In this document: piece after piece, positions 7,288 through 20,407 of the stretch
How positions within the stretch are numbered: position 1 is the stretch's first letter
Layout: the number at the start of each line of letters is the position of its first letter
DNA from: Hippasteria phrygiana
Taxonomy: Eukaryota > Echinodermata > Asteroidea > Valvatida > Goniasteridae
Assembly: GCA_037893225.1 (NCBI GenBank)
Contig: JAZGUH010000616.1
Location: 806,001 to 870,000, forward strand
DNA length: 64,000 nucleotides
Direction: 5' to 3'
The notes under the pieces: generated by a model
Told to the model about the DNA's origin: nothing
The model's input: the letters and a program-made list of their open reading frames with translations, nothing else
The model's database searches: none
Program-made: the position numbers and the translations under genes

Positions 7288-9296
7288 TTAATTGAATCGT
7301 ATGCTGTAATTGTGCTCACTCTGAATTCTTTGCCAATCCACATCTGGAGGGATTGCTGACTTGGGTTCCAGTTGCCCTTTCTTGTACAATGACTTGGCAC
7401 AGTTGTACAAGTTATATCGTTGTGCCCTACACTTTGCCCTTCGTATTTTATAATGTGTGCTCCTAGCCCGTTGGGAATGATATTTTTCTTTTCTGTCCAT
7501 TTCGGCCAGACTTTTGGCAGCTGCAGATCCTGGCAAAACAGGACAACCTGCAGCTTCACACTTGAGGATGATTGAGTTGGCATGGCCATTGTTGACAAGG
7601 TGAACTGCGCTGTGGTCTCTTGAGAGAGCATTTCTGGAAAAGGTTAGTGTCCCTTTTGGATTAGTACTTGAAAAAGCATGGTTCATGGACTCTGCTTTTT
7701 GTGTACTTGTCCCATATCTGGTTTTTTGCATTGCCTCGTGACCAATTCTCTTCTGAATTTTCAGTAAAAGCAGTTTCTTGTCAGACTCGAGCATTTTCAG
7801 TTTTCCCCTAACATGAACAGGAAGGTAGGGAAATCTGTTATTGCCATTGCAAACCAAGGACCGCTTTTTGCAAAGGTTGTGGCGACCTTGGTAACATTCG
7901 GGAATGGTTGAGGCAGCCTGTTCAGCCATGTCATACATTTGGGCAAAGTTTCTCCCACATTTCTTGAGGATTGCCCCTGCTTCTGCTTGTACCCTGTGAC
8001 TTACATCGTCACCTAACCGGTCTTGTATCTTTTTCTTTTCTTTTTTAGTTCTACCAGGCATCATGTCACCACTGAATTTGGCCCGACTGATTGCTGAACT
8101 GAGTGATCGATTTAAGTGAGGTGGGTCAAGAAAGTGTTGTGGCTCGATACCTGCTTTAATTCTCATCTGAGACATAAAACCTTTTGCCATACACCCGTCC
8201 GCATCGCTTGTTACTCTTTCTGCTAACAAGGGTTCCTTACACTCTAGAAGTTTCTTGGCACATTGAATTCCCCCTTCTCTTTCATCCCCCATGTTGTAAT
8301 TTGCTGGGCGTGTAGCACTACAAGAATCTGTGTGCTCGGAACAATTGTTACTGCTGTGTTTGCCTGACATTTGATTTGCACATTTGCAGAGTTTATTCTC
8401 GTGGTGGTACATTACTACCATTTTTTGGTGGTTACATTCTCACATACTACGTCCCTAGTTTGGGTGGCCGGCACAAATGGTGTGTTTTTCCCCGACAGTT
8501 TCTCAAGGGGTTATTGTATTGTCTATCTAATTCGACAGCAATCGGTTTTTCTCTGTCATAGCCCTGTAATTCTTGAATACCTTTGACCAGTTTTCTCTTT
8601 TCAGCCATACTTCTAACATTTTCATTGATAATAATGTCCCCACATTTGCTTGCTGTTTTCTGCAGCCCACTGATTGAAGGAACAGTCGTACCCAATGCTG
8701 TCAAAAGTCGTCTTGCTCCTGTGGCTGCAATACCCGTGTTGAGGAGACCAACTTGGAAGGCCATGTTTGGAGTTGCAGTGCGTCGGCCTCTGCTGACCTG
8801 AGGTATCTCTGAGTACAGCTTCTTCCTTCCTGTCGAGAAGTGGCACTTGTTGCATGACAGCACCTCTGAAACAGCAAGGCCCCGGTGTGTTTCTTGCTCT
8901 GCCTGTAGCTGAGGCCAGCCATCCCAGTCAGGATTCGCATGCTGATGGTCCAGGGTAGCTGGAACACTTGTCTCAACTGTAGTGTTGACATGAACAATTC
9001 TGTAGCCGCCTGGGTTCAAGTTGTCGGCTCCTTCCCTCTGGAGTCTGCTTATCGGCGTTATTTCCTAAATTTTCGGTCGCAGCACCATCAGTTTTATTAG
9101 TTCTGGCACCTGGTGGGAAATTGTAGAAAGAACCTCGCTCATCTCTGGGAAAGGCCAGTTGCAATTGTTCATTTGTGGGTCTGATATAGGAAGATGAAAC
9201 ATCAGCCTTTTCTCTTATCAACTGACATGTCAGACCATTGCCTTTTTTAAAATAGGCTTTTTTCCTCTTAAACATGCCCTTTCTGTAGCGAACCAT
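7288..9296 (-). CDS. Mutator-like transposase, copy 2
   Basis: Same three frame changes as the reference (slippery heptamer 8486-8492). Gln form (CCA CAA CAC) at the polymorphic codon. Confidence 0.78.
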
Positions 9297-9645
9297 GGTG
9301 GACCTTTCAGTTGGTGAGTAATTAGGGTTATGAAGAGTTTTGTTTATTCCATGTCACCATGAACAACAAAAGAATAATGGTGCACTAACAATAAACATCC
9401 ACTAAATTAGACTTGCAAAGCTATTGCATTTCATTCAGTGCATGCTTATGTTACTGCTTCCCTGTTGTGCCAATAACCAAAGGCATTTTCTAAATATGAA
9501 CTAGTTGGTGAAATGAAAATTATTAAATTCATAAAGCAAGTAAAAATGAATTCGATTTGTGACATTTCTCTTTTCTTCAGAGTTTTGGCTTATCTTGCCT
9601 AATAGTATAGTTTGAAAAAATGTCTGCGCAGTACAATAATGTCAA

Positions 9646-9661
9646 CACTAGTTAACTAGTG
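9646..9661. other. TTAA-centred palindrome, unit 3
   Basis: Unchanged. Confidence 0.75.
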
Positions 9662-9927
9662 CACGCCCCAACCAGTTGATTGTTTCAGAACCATTTATAG
9701 CCTTTCTCCAATTTGATTTCTGTAATTAATAGCCAACCGGTACCTCTTTCACAGTTTTTGCCCACAAAACCATCGCTGCACCGGCTGACTGCTGCGGAGT
9801 TTTACCCCCGTACACGTGGCTCCATTCTGACACGGGCCCACTGTGAACATAAAAACCCAATCACAAACAGATTAGCCTATTTGGTTCAGCACTATCGTAT
9901 ATGTATTGTGGCCCTGAAGGGACATCG

Positions 9928-10265
9928 CACGTTTTCTGCGCACGTTTTCTGCGCACGTTTTCTGCGCACATTTTCTGCGCACATTTTCTGCGCACGTTTT
10001 CTGCGCACGTTTTCTGCGCACGTTTTCTGCGCACGTTTTCTGCGCACGTTTTCTGCGCACGTTTTCTGCGCACGTTTTCTGCGCACATTTTCTGCGCACA
10101 TTTTCTGCGCACATTTTCTGCGCACATTTTCTGCGCACATTTTCTGCGCACATTTTCTGCGCACATTTTCTGCGCACATTTTCTGCGCACATTTTCTGCG
10201 CACATTTTCTGCGCACATTTTCTGCGCACATTTTCTGCGCACATTTTCTGCGCACATTTTCTGCG
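9928..10265. repeat. 13-bp minisatellite, 26 copies (largest array)
   Basis: Copy types from the left: three CACG, two CACA, seven CACG, fourteen CACA. It totals 338 bp. The internal return to CACG suggests duplication of an internal block. Confidence 0.97.
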
Positions 10266-11174
10266 ACGATAATTATGACTTCTATCAGGGTGCACGCCAC
10301 TAAATCTGTGAAAATCACTGCGCGCGAGCTCATTAATATTTTGTGATCCCTCCAGTAATTTTAAATAAGAGGTCCCTGGGGCCTATAAATTGGACTGATT
10401 GTAGAAATATTTGTGGAAATCAAGAATTGGTGACCCGTGGCTTCCAACTCGGGGGATTCCGTTCACAAAAAATGACCAATACGTGGGTCTATTTGGCATA
10501 GAGGCGGGGGGGGGTGGGGCTACATTTAGACCTGGGCCCAGAGATGGGCCACCATTTTAGGGGTGGTTTGTGGGGAGGGGAGTATAAAAAAAAAAATTCC
10601 TTCAACACTCATAAATTTGAAAAGAAAATTATTCTAGGAGTCTTAATCTTTAATTTCCAGTGAAAAAAATATTGCCACCTTACTCCTGAGCGTCACTAGG
10701 CGGCGCTCTTTCGTTCTATTTTTGTGTTGGTACGGTTACAATGAGCGCCGTATTAATAGTGGAGTGGAACCATTGGAACCCATATGAAGCAAACATGGCG
10801 GCGCCCATATGTCAAGTGTACTCGCCAAAAATAGGTATGTTTCATGTTTTGAACTATGAAATCTCACAGAAAACACAGTAATGATTACACACATGATAGA
10901 GAACAAAATGGGTTCTGTCTTTCTTTTCTTTTTTTGCTCTCGCTGTCTTTTTATTCACATACACATTTCAGATGCCTATCCGCCATGTTATCAACATGTT
11001 TACAAGATATAGGTTGCGCTGAGGCTCATAAATTTACACGTGCTTTTTTGTTACTGAAAATTAAAGACTTTTGTTGGACAAGTAAGTAGTTATTCTGCAT
11101 TGTTTCACCCAATATTTAGACTGAGATGTATATATATTTATTTTTATTTGTAGCATGCCCAGGCTAGGGCCATC

Positions 11175-11657
11175 ATGACTGCTGGAGAAAACTGTTGTGT
11201 TGACCAATGCCATGGTAGCAAAGGTAAGTTGACCTCACGCACTCGGTCTGTATTGTTTGTTATGCAGATTTCTTAAACCATAGCAAAATGGATTCCAATC
11301 TGGAAGGCCTCAATTAAAGGCAAGATTTTAGGAAAGACTGTACACAGAGGCAGACAAAATTGTAGAATATGGACAGGATATGTCCAGCAGAAATATGGCA
11401 TTATTAATGTTGTCATGCCTGGCTCAAAATCAAATTCACGCACAAGGATGCGTGTGCACAGGTTGACTTACATTGTTTATTCTGGAGTCCTTGATCTTCC
11501 CCGGGGGTATGATGTCAGTCACCTGTGCCACAACTCCTTGTGTGTGAATTTTGATCACCTGTCACTTGAGCCACATGCCATCAACACTGCAAGATCTCGT
11601 TGTAAGAGATGCCGTTTGTGTTCGGGCCATGGCCCATACAAGGACTGTCTTCTTTAA
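11175..11657 (+). CDS. His-Cys box endonuclease, copy 3
   Basis: Intron 11224-11283; intact. Confidence 0.84.
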
Positions 11658-11756
11658 AATGTAATTAAGGAGAACTTTTTTGCTCACCATTAAGTTTGAT
11701 AACTGAAATTGCTCACCATTTTTTGATGCTACACTTTTTGCTTTAATAATTCATTT

Positions 11757-13765
11757 TTAATTGAATCGTATGCTGTAATTGTGCTCACTCTGAATTCTTT
11801 GCCAATCCACATCTGGAGGGATTGCTGACTTGGGTTCCAGTTGCCCTTTCTTGTACAATGACTTGGCACAGTTGTACAAGTTATATCGTTGTGCCCTACA
11901 CTTTGCCCTTCGTATTTTATAATGTGTGCTCCTAGCCCGTTGGGAATGATATTTTTCTTTTCTGTCCATTTCGGCCAGACTTTTGGCAGCTGCAGATCCT
12001 GGCAAAACAGGACAACCTGCAGCTTCACACTTGAGGATGATTGAGTTGGCATGGCCATTGTTGACAAGGTGAACTGCGCTGTGGTCTCTTGAGAGAGCAT
12101 TTCTGGAAAAGGTTAGTGTCCCTTTTGGATTAGTACTTGAAAAAGCATGGTTCATGGACTCTGCTTTTTGTGTACTTGTCCCATATCTGGTTTTTTGCAT
12201 TGCCTCGTGACCAATTCTCTTCTGAATTTTCAGTAAAAGCAGTTTCTTGTCAGACTCGAGCATTTTCAGTTTTCCCCTAACATGAACAGGAAGGTAGGGA
12301 AATCTGTTATTGCCATTGCAAACCAAGGACCGCTTTTTGCAAAGGTTGTGGCGACCTTGGTAACATTCGGGAATGGTTGAGGCAGCCTGTTCAGCCATGT
12401 CATACATTTGGGCAAAGTTTCTCCCACATTTCTTGAGGATTGCCCCTGCTTCTGCTTGTACCCTGTGACTTACATCGTCACCTAACCGGTCTTGTATCTT
12501 TTTCTTTTCTTTTTTAGTTCTACCAGGCATCATGTCACCACTGAATTTGGCCCGACTGATTGCTGAACTGAGTGATCGATTTAAGTGAGGTGGGTCAAGA
12601 AAGTGTTCTGGCTCGATACCTGCTTTAATTCTCATCTGAGACATAAAACCTTTTGCCATACACCCGTCCGCATCGCTTGTTACTCTTTCTGCTAACAAGG
12701 GTTCCTTACACTCTAGAAGTTTCTTGGCACATTGAATTCCCCCTTCTCTTTCATCCCCCATGTTGTAATTTGCTGGGCGTGTAGCACTACAAGAATCTGT
12801 GTGCTCGGAACAATTGTTACTGCTGTGTTTGCCTGACATTTGATTTGCACATTTGCAGAGTTTATTCTCGTGGTGGTACATTACTACCATTTTTTGGTGG
12901 TTACATTCTCACATACTACGTCCCTAGTTTGGGTGGCCGGCACAAATGGTGTGTTTTTCCCCGACAGTTTCTCAAGGGGTTATTGTATTGTCTATCTAAT
13001 TCGACAGCAATCGGTTTTTCTCTGTCATAGCCCTGTAATTCTTGAATACCTTTGACCAGTTTTCTCTTTTCAGCCATACTTCTAACATTTTCATTGATAA
13101 TAATGTCCCCACATTTGCTTGCTGTTTTCTGCAGCCCACTGATTGAAGGAACAGTCGTACCCAATGCTGTCAAAAGTCGTCTTGCTCCTGTGGCTGCAAT
13201 ACCCGTGTTGAGGAGACCAACTTGGAAGGCCATGTTTGGAGTTGCAGTGCGTCGGCCTCTGCTGACCTGAGGTATCTCTGAGTACAGCTTCTTCCTTCCT
13301 GTCGAGAAGTGGCACTTGTTGCATGACAGCACCTCTGAAACAGCAAGGCCCCGGTGTGTTTCTTGCTCTGCCTGTAGCTGAGGCCAGCCATCCCAGTCAG
13401 GATTCGCATGCTGATGGTCCAGGGTAGCTGGAACACTTGTCTCAACTGTAGTGTTGACATGAACAATTCTGTAGCCGCCTGGGTTCAAGTTGTCGGCTCC
13501 TTCCCTCTGGAGTCTGCTTATCGGCGTTATTTCCTAAATTTTCGGTCGCAGCACCATCAGTTTTATTAGTTCTGGCACCTGGTGGGAAATTGTAGAAAGA
13601 ACCTCGCTCATCTCTGGGAAAGGCCAGTTGCAATTGTTCATTTGTGGGTCTGATATAGGAAGATGAAACATCAGCCTTTTCTCTTATCAACTGACATGTC
13701 AGACCATTGCCTTTTTTAAAATAGGCTTTTTTCCTCTTAAACATGCCCTTTCTGTAGCGAACCAT
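11757..13765 (-). CDS. Mutator-like transposase, copy 3
   Basis: Glu form at the polymorphic codon; frame changes as in the reference. Confidence 0.78.
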
Positions 13766-14114
13766 GGTGGACCTTTCAGTTGGTGAGTAATTAGGGTTAT
13801 GAAGAGTTTTGTTTATTCCATGTCACCATGAACAACAAAAGAATAATGGTGCACTAACAATAAACATCCACTAAATTAGACTTGCAAAGCTATTGCATTT
13901 CATTCAGTGCATGCTTATGTTACTGCTTCCCTGTTGTGCCAATAACCAAAGGCATTTTCTAAATATGAACTAGTTGGTGAAATGAAAATTATTAAATTCA
14001 TAAAGCAAGTAAAAATGAATTCGATTTGTGACATTTCTCTTTTCTTCAGAGTTTTGGCTTATCTTGCCTAATAGTATAGTTTGAAAAAATGTCTGCGCAG
14101 TACAATAATGTCAA

Positions 14115-14130
14115 CACTAGTTAACTAGTG
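14115..14130. other. TTAA-centred palindrome, unit 4
   Basis: Unchanged. Confidence 0.75.
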
Positions 14131-14395
14131 CACGCCCCAACCAGTTGATTGTTTCAGAACCATTTATAGCCTTTCTCCAATTTGATTTCTATAATTAATA
14201 GCCAACCGGTACCTCTTTCACAGTTTTTGCCCACAAAACCATCGCTGCACCGGCTGACTGCTGCGGAGTTTACCCCCGTACACGTGGCTCCATTCTGACA
14301 CGGGCCCACTGTGAACATAAAAACCCAATCACAAACAGATTAGCCTATTTGGTTCAGCACTATCGTATATGTATTGTGGCCCTGAAGGGACATCG

Positions 14396-14655
14396 CACGT
14401 TTTCTGCGCACGTTTTCTGCGCACGTTTTCTGCGCACGTTTTCTGCGCACATTTTCTGCGCACGTTTTCTGCGCACGTTTTCTGCGCACATTTTCTGCGC
14501 ACATTTTCTGCGCACATTTTCTGCGCACATTTTCTGCGCACATTTTCTGCGCACATTTTCTGCGCACATTTTCTGCGCACATTTTCTGCGCACATTTTCT
14601 GCGCACATTTTCTGCGCACATTTTCTGCGCACATTTTCTGCGCACATTTTCTGCG
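14396..14655. repeat. 13-bp minisatellite, 20 copies
   Basis: Four CACG, one CACA, two CACG, thirteen CACA; 260 bp. Confidence 0.97.
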
Positions 14656-15563
14656 ACGATAATTATGACTTCTATCAGGGTGCACGCCACTAAATCTGTG
14701 AAAATCACTGCGCGCGAGCTCATTAATATTTTGTGATCCCTCCAGTAATTTTAAATAAGAGGTCCCTGGGGCCTATAAATTGGACTGATTGTAGAAATAT
14801 TTGTGGAAATCAAGAATTGGTGACCCGTGGCTTCCAACTCGGGGGATTCCGTTCACAAAAAATGACCAATACGTGGGTCTATTTGGCATAGAGGCGGGGG
14901 GGGTGGGGCTACATTTAGACCTGGGCCCAGAGATGGGCCACCATTTTAGGGGTGGTTTGTGGGGAGGGGAGTATAAAAAAAAAAATTCCTTCAACACTCA
15001 TAAATTTGAAAAGAAAATTATTCTAGGAGTCTTAATCTTTAATTTCCAGTGAAAAAAATATTGCCACCTTACTCCTGAGCGTCACTAGGCGGCGCTCTTT
15101 CGTTCTATTTTTGTGTTGGTACGGTTACAATGAGCGCCGTATTAATAGTGGAGTGGAACCATTGGAACCTATATGAAGCAAACATGGCGGCGCCCATATG
15201 TCAAGTGTACTCGCCAAAAATAGGTATGTTTCATGTTTTGAACTATGAAATCTCACAGAAAACACAGTAATGATTACACACATGATAGAGAACAAAATGG
15301 GTTCTGTCTTTCTTTTCTTTTTTTGCTCTCGCTGTCTTTTTATTCACATACACATTTCAGATGCCTATCCGCCATGTTATCAACATGTTTACAAGATATA
15401 GGTTGCGCTGAGGCTCATAAATTTACACGTGCTTTTTTGTTACTGAAAATTAAAGACTTTTGTTGGACAAGTAAGTAGTTATTCTGCATTGTTTCACCCA
15501 ATATTTAGACTGAGATGTATATATATTTATTTTTATTTGTAGCATGCCCAGGCTAGGGCCATC

Positions 15564-16046
15564 ATGACTGCTGGAGAAAACTGTTGTGTTGACCAATGCC
15601 ATGGTAGCAAAGGTAAGTTGACCTCACGCACTCGGTCTGTATTGTTTGTTATGCAGATTTCTTAAACCATAGCAAAATGGATTCCAATCTGGAAGGCCTC
15701 AATTAAAGGCAAGATTTTAGGAAAGACTGTACACAGAGGCAGACAAAATTGTAGAATATGGACAGGATATGTCCAGCAGAAATATGGCATTATTAATGTT
15801 GTCATGCCTGGCTCAAAATCAAATTCACGCACAAGGATGCGTGTGCACAGGTTGACTTACATTGTTTATTCTGGAGTCCTTGATCTTCCCCGGGGGTATG
15901 ATGTCAGTCACCTGTGCCACAACTCCTTGTGTGTGAATTTTGATCACCTGTCACTTGAGCCACATGCCATCAACACTGCAAGATCTCGTTGTAAGAGATG
16001 CCGTTTGTGTTCGGGCCATGGCCCATACAAGGACTGTCTTCTTTAA
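15564..16046 (+). CDS. His-Cys box endonuclease, copy 4
   Basis: Intron 15613-15672; intact. A private T-to-A change lies in the convergent gap at about 16080. Confidence 0.84.
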
Positions 16047-16145
16047 AATGTAATTAAGGAGAACTTTTTTGCTCACCATAAAGTTTGATAACTGAAATTG
16101 CTCACCATTTTTTGATGCTACACTTTTTGCTTTAATAATTCATTT

Positions 16146-18154
16146 TTAATTGAATCGTATGCTGTAATTGTGCTCACTCTGAATTCTTTGCCAATCCACA
16201 TCTGGAGGGATTGCTGACTTGGGTTCCAGTTGCCCTTTCTTGTACAATGACTTGGCACAGTTGTACAAGTTATATCGTTGTGCCCTACACTTTGCCCTTC
16301 GTATTTTATAATGTGTGCTCCTAGCCCGTTGGGAATGATATTTTTCTTTTCTGTCCATTTCGGCCAGACTTTTGGCAGCTGCAGATCCTGGCAAAACAGG
16401 ACAACCTGCAGCTTCACACTTGAGGATGATTGAGTTGGCATGGCCATTGTTGACAAGGTGAACTGCGCTGTGGTCTCTTGAGAGAGCATTTCTGGAAAAG
16501 GTTAGTGTCCCTTTTGGATTAGTACTTGAAAAAGCATGGTTCATGGACTCTGCTTTTTGTGTACTTGTCCCATATCTGGTTTTTTGCATTGCCTCGTGAC
16601 CAATTCTCTTCTGAATTTTCAGTAAAAGCAGTTTCTTGTCAGACTCGAGCATTTTCAGTTTTCCCCTAACATGAACAGGAAGGTAGGGAAATCTGTTATT
16701 GCCATTGCAAACCAAGGACCGCTTTTTGCAAAGGTTGTGGCGACCTTGGTAACATTCGGGAATGGTTGAGGCAGCCTGTTCAGCCATGTCATACATTTGG
16801 GCAAAGTTTCTCCCACATTTCTTGAGGATTGCCCCTGCTTCTGCTTGTACCCTGTGACTTACATCGTCACCTAACCGGTCTTGTATCTTTTTCTTTTCTT
16901 TTTTAGTTCTACCAGGCATCATGTCACCACTGAATTTGGCCCGACTGATTGCTGAACTGAGTGATCGATTTAAGTGAGGTGGGTCAAGAAAGTGTTCTGG
17001 CTCGATACCTGCTTTAATTCTCATCTGAGACATAAAACCTTTTGCCATACACCCGTCCGCATCGCTTGTTACTCTTTCTGCTAACAAGGGTTCCTTACAC
17101 TCTAGAAGTTTCTTGGCACATTGAATTCCCCCTTCTCTTTCATCCCCCATGTTGTAATTTGCTGGGCGTGTAGCACTACAAGAATCTGTGTGCTCGGAAC
17201 AATTGTTACTGCTGTGTTTGCCTGACATTTGATTTGCACATTTGCAGAGTTTATTCTCGTGGTGGTACATTACTACCATTTTTTGGTGGTTACATTCTCA
17301 CATACTACGTCCCTAGTTTGGGTGGCCGGCACAAATGGTGTGTTTTTCCCCGACAGTTTCTCAAGGGGTTATTGTATTGTCTATCTAATTCGACAGCAAT
17401 CGGTTTTTCTCTGTCATAGCCCTGTAATTCTTGAATACCTTTGACCAGTTTTCTCTTTTCAGCCATACTTCTAACATTTTCATTGATAATAATGTCCCCA
17501 CATTTGCTTGCTGTTTTCTGCAGCCCACTGATTGAAGGAACAGTCGTACCCAATGCTGTCAAAAGTCGTCTTGCTCCTGTGGCTGCAATACCCGTGTTGA
17601 GGAGACCAACTTGGAAGGCCATGTTTGGAGTTGCAGTGCGTCGGCCTCTGCTGACCTGAGGTATCTCTGAGTACAGCTTCTTCCTTCCTGTCGAGAAGTG
17701 GCACTTGTTGCATGACAGCACCTCTGAAACAGCAAGGCCCCGGTGTGTTTCTTGCTCTGCCTGTAGCTGAGGCCAGCCATCCCAGTCAGGATTCGCATGC
17801 TGATGGTCCAGGGTAGCTGGAACACTTGTCTCAACTGTAGTGTTGACATGAACAATTCTGTAGCCGCCTGGGTTCAAGTTGTCGGCTCCTTCCCTCTGGA
17901 GTCTGCTTATCGGCGTTATTTCCTAAATTTTCGGTCGCAGCACCATCAGTTTTATTAGTTCTGGCACCTGGTGGGAAATTGTAGAAAGAACCTCGCTCAT
18001 CTCTGGGAAAGGCCAGTTGCAATTGTTCATTTGTGGGTCTGATATAGGAAGATGAAACATCAGCCTTTTCTCTTATCAACTGACATGTCAGACCATTGCC
18101 TTTTTTAAAATAGGCTTTTTTCCTCTTAAACATGCCCTTTCTGTAGCGAACCAT
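16146..18154 (-). CDS. Mutator-like transposase, copy 4
   Basis: Glu form; frame changes as in the reference. Confidence 0.78.
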
Positions 18155-18503
18155 GGTGGACCTTTCAGTTGGTGAGTAATTAGGGTTATGAAGAGTTTTG
18201 TTTATTCCATGTCACCATGAACAACAAAAGAATAATGGTGCACTAACAATAAACATCCACTAAATTAGACTTGCAAAGCTATTGCATTTCATTCAGTGCA
18301 TGCTTATGTTACTGCTTCCCTGTTGTGCCAATAACCAAAGGCATTTTCTAAATATGAACTAGTTGGTGAAATGAAAATTATTAAATTCATAAAGCAAGTA
18401 AAAATGAATTCGATTTGTGACATTTCTCTTTTCTTCAGAGTTTTGGCTTATCTTGCCTAATAGTATAGTTTGAAAAAATGTCTGCGCAGTACAATAATGT
18501 CAA

Positions 18504-18519
18504 CACTAGTTAACTAGTG
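18504..18519. other. TTAA-centred palindrome, unit 5
   Basis: Unchanged. Confidence 0.75.
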
Positions 18520-18785
18520 CACGCCCCAACCAGTTGATTGTTTCAGAACCATTTATAGCCTTTCTCCAATTTGATTTCTGTAATTAATAGCCAACCGGTA
18601 CCTCTTTCACAGTTTTTGCCCACAAAACCATCGCTGCACCGGCTGACTGCTGCGGAGTTTTACCCCCGTACACGTGGCTCCATTCTGACACGGGCCCACT
18701 GTGAACATAAAAACCCAATCACAAACAGATTAGCCTATTTGGTTCAGCACTATCGTATATGTATTGTGGCCCTGAAGGGACATCG

Positions 18786-18915
18786 CACGTTTTCTGCGCA
18801 CGTTTTCTGCGCACGTTTTCTGCGCACATTTTCTGCGCACATTTTCTGCGCACATTTTCTGCGCACATTTTCTGCGCACATTTTCTGCGCACATTTTCTG
18901 CGCACATTTTCTGCG
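18786..18915. repeat. 13-bp minisatellite, 10 copies
   Basis: Three CACG then seven CACA; 130 bp. Confidence 0.97.
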
Positions 18916-19825
18916 ACGATAATTATGACTTCTATCAGGGTGCACGCCACTAAATCTGTGAAAATCACTGCGCGCGAGCTCATTAATATTTTGTGATCCC
19001 TCCAGTAATTTTAAATAAGAGGTCCCTGGGGCCTATAAATTGGACTGATTGTAGAAATATTTGTGGAAATCAAGAATTGGTGACCCGTGGCTTCCAACTC
19101 GGGGGATTCCGTTCACAAAAAATGACCAATACGTGGGTCTATTTGGCATAGAGGCGGGGGGGGGGTGGGGCTACATTTAGACCTGGGCCCAGAGATGGGC
19201 CACCATTTTAGGGGTGGTTTGTGGGGAGGGGAGTATAAAAAAAAAAATTCCTTCAACACTCATAAATTTGAAAAGAAAATTATTCTAGGAGTCTTAATCT
19301 TTAATTTCCAGTGAAAAAAATATTGCCACCTTACTCCTGAGCGTCACTAGGCGGCGCTCTTTCGTTCTATTTTTGTGTTGGTACGGTTACAATGAGCGCC
19401 GTATTAATAGTGGAGTGGAACCATTGGAACCCATATGAAGCAAACATGGCGGCGCCCATATGTCAAGTGTACTCGCCAAAAATAGGTATGTTTCATGTTT
19501 TGAACTATGAAATCTCACAGAAAACACAGTAATGATTACACACATGATAGAGAACAAAATGGGTTCTGTCTTTCTTTTCTTTTTTTGCTCTCGCTGTCTT
19601 TTTATTCACATACACATTTCAGATGCCTATCCGCCATGTTATCAACATGTTTACAAGATATAGGTTGCGCTGAGGCTCATAAATTTACACGTGCTTTTTT
19701 GTTACTGAAAATTAAAGACTTTTGTTGGACAAGTAAGTAGTTATTCTGCATTGTTTCACCCAATATTTAGACTGAGATGTATATATATTTATTTTTATTT
19801 GTAGCATGCCCAGGCTAGGGCCATC

Positions 19826-20308
19826 ATGACTGCTGGAGAAAACTGTTGTGTTGACCAATGCCATGGTAGCAAAGGTAAGTTGACCTCACGCACTCGGTCT
19901 GTATTGTTTGTTATGCAGATTTCTTAAACCATAGCAAAATGGATTCCAATCTGGAAGGCCTCAATTAAAGGCAAGATTTTAGGAAAGACTGTACACAGAG
20001 GCAGACAAAATTGTAGAATATGGACAGGATATGTCCAGCAGAAATATGGCATTATTAATGTTGTCATGCCTGGCTCAAAATCAAATTCACGCACAAGGAT
20101 GCGTGTGCACAGGTTGACTTACATTGTTTATTCTGGAGTCCTTGATCTTCCCCGGGGGTATGATGTCAGTCACCTGTGCCACAACTCCTTGTGTGTGAAT
20201 TTTGATCACCTGTCACTTGAGCCACATGCCATCAACACTGCAAGATCTCGTTGTAAGAGATGCCGTTTGTGTTCGGGCCATGGCCCATACAAGGACTGTC
20301 TTCTTTAA
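19826..20308 (+). CDS. His-Cys box endonuclease, copy 5
   Basis: Intron 19875-19934; intact. Confidence 0.84.
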
Positions 20309-20407
20309 AATGTAATTAAGGAGAACTTTTTTGCTCACCATTAAGTTTGATAACTGAAATTGCTCACCATTTTTTGATGCTACACTTTTTGCTTTAATAA
20401 TTCATTT

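Larger units (their letters stand above)
5386..9645. repeat. Unit 2, complete tandem repeat unit, 4260 bp
   Basis: Ten minisatellite copies, G8 run, Gln-form transposase. It differs from unit 1 mainly at the minisatellite, the G-run and one T in GAGTTTTACC. Confidence 0.98.
9646..14114. repeat. Unit 3, complete tandem repeat unit, 4469 bp (longest)
   Basis: Longest unit because of 26 minisatellite copies; G9 run. First unit with the Glu form of the transposase codon (C at 12608). Confidence 0.98.
14115..18503. repeat. Unit 4, complete tandem repeat unit, 4389 bp
   Basis: Private changes: TTTCTATAATT at about 14190, GGAACCTATATG at about 15170, CACCATAAAG at about 16080. It shares the three-T GAGTTTACC with unit 1 although units 2 and 3 lie between them. 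G8 run, Glu form. Confidence 0.98.

Noticed and set aside
9928..10265. CRISPR-like array
   Set aside because: The repeats are contiguous 13-mers with no spacers, in a eukaryotic context.
9713..10333. Long open frames through the 13-bp repeats (up to about 196 codons) in several frames on both strands
   Set aside because: The motif has no stop in any frame and 13 is not a multiple of three, so all frames stay open. Frame lengths simply track repeat copy number, and upstream T-run changes close them in units 1 and 4.
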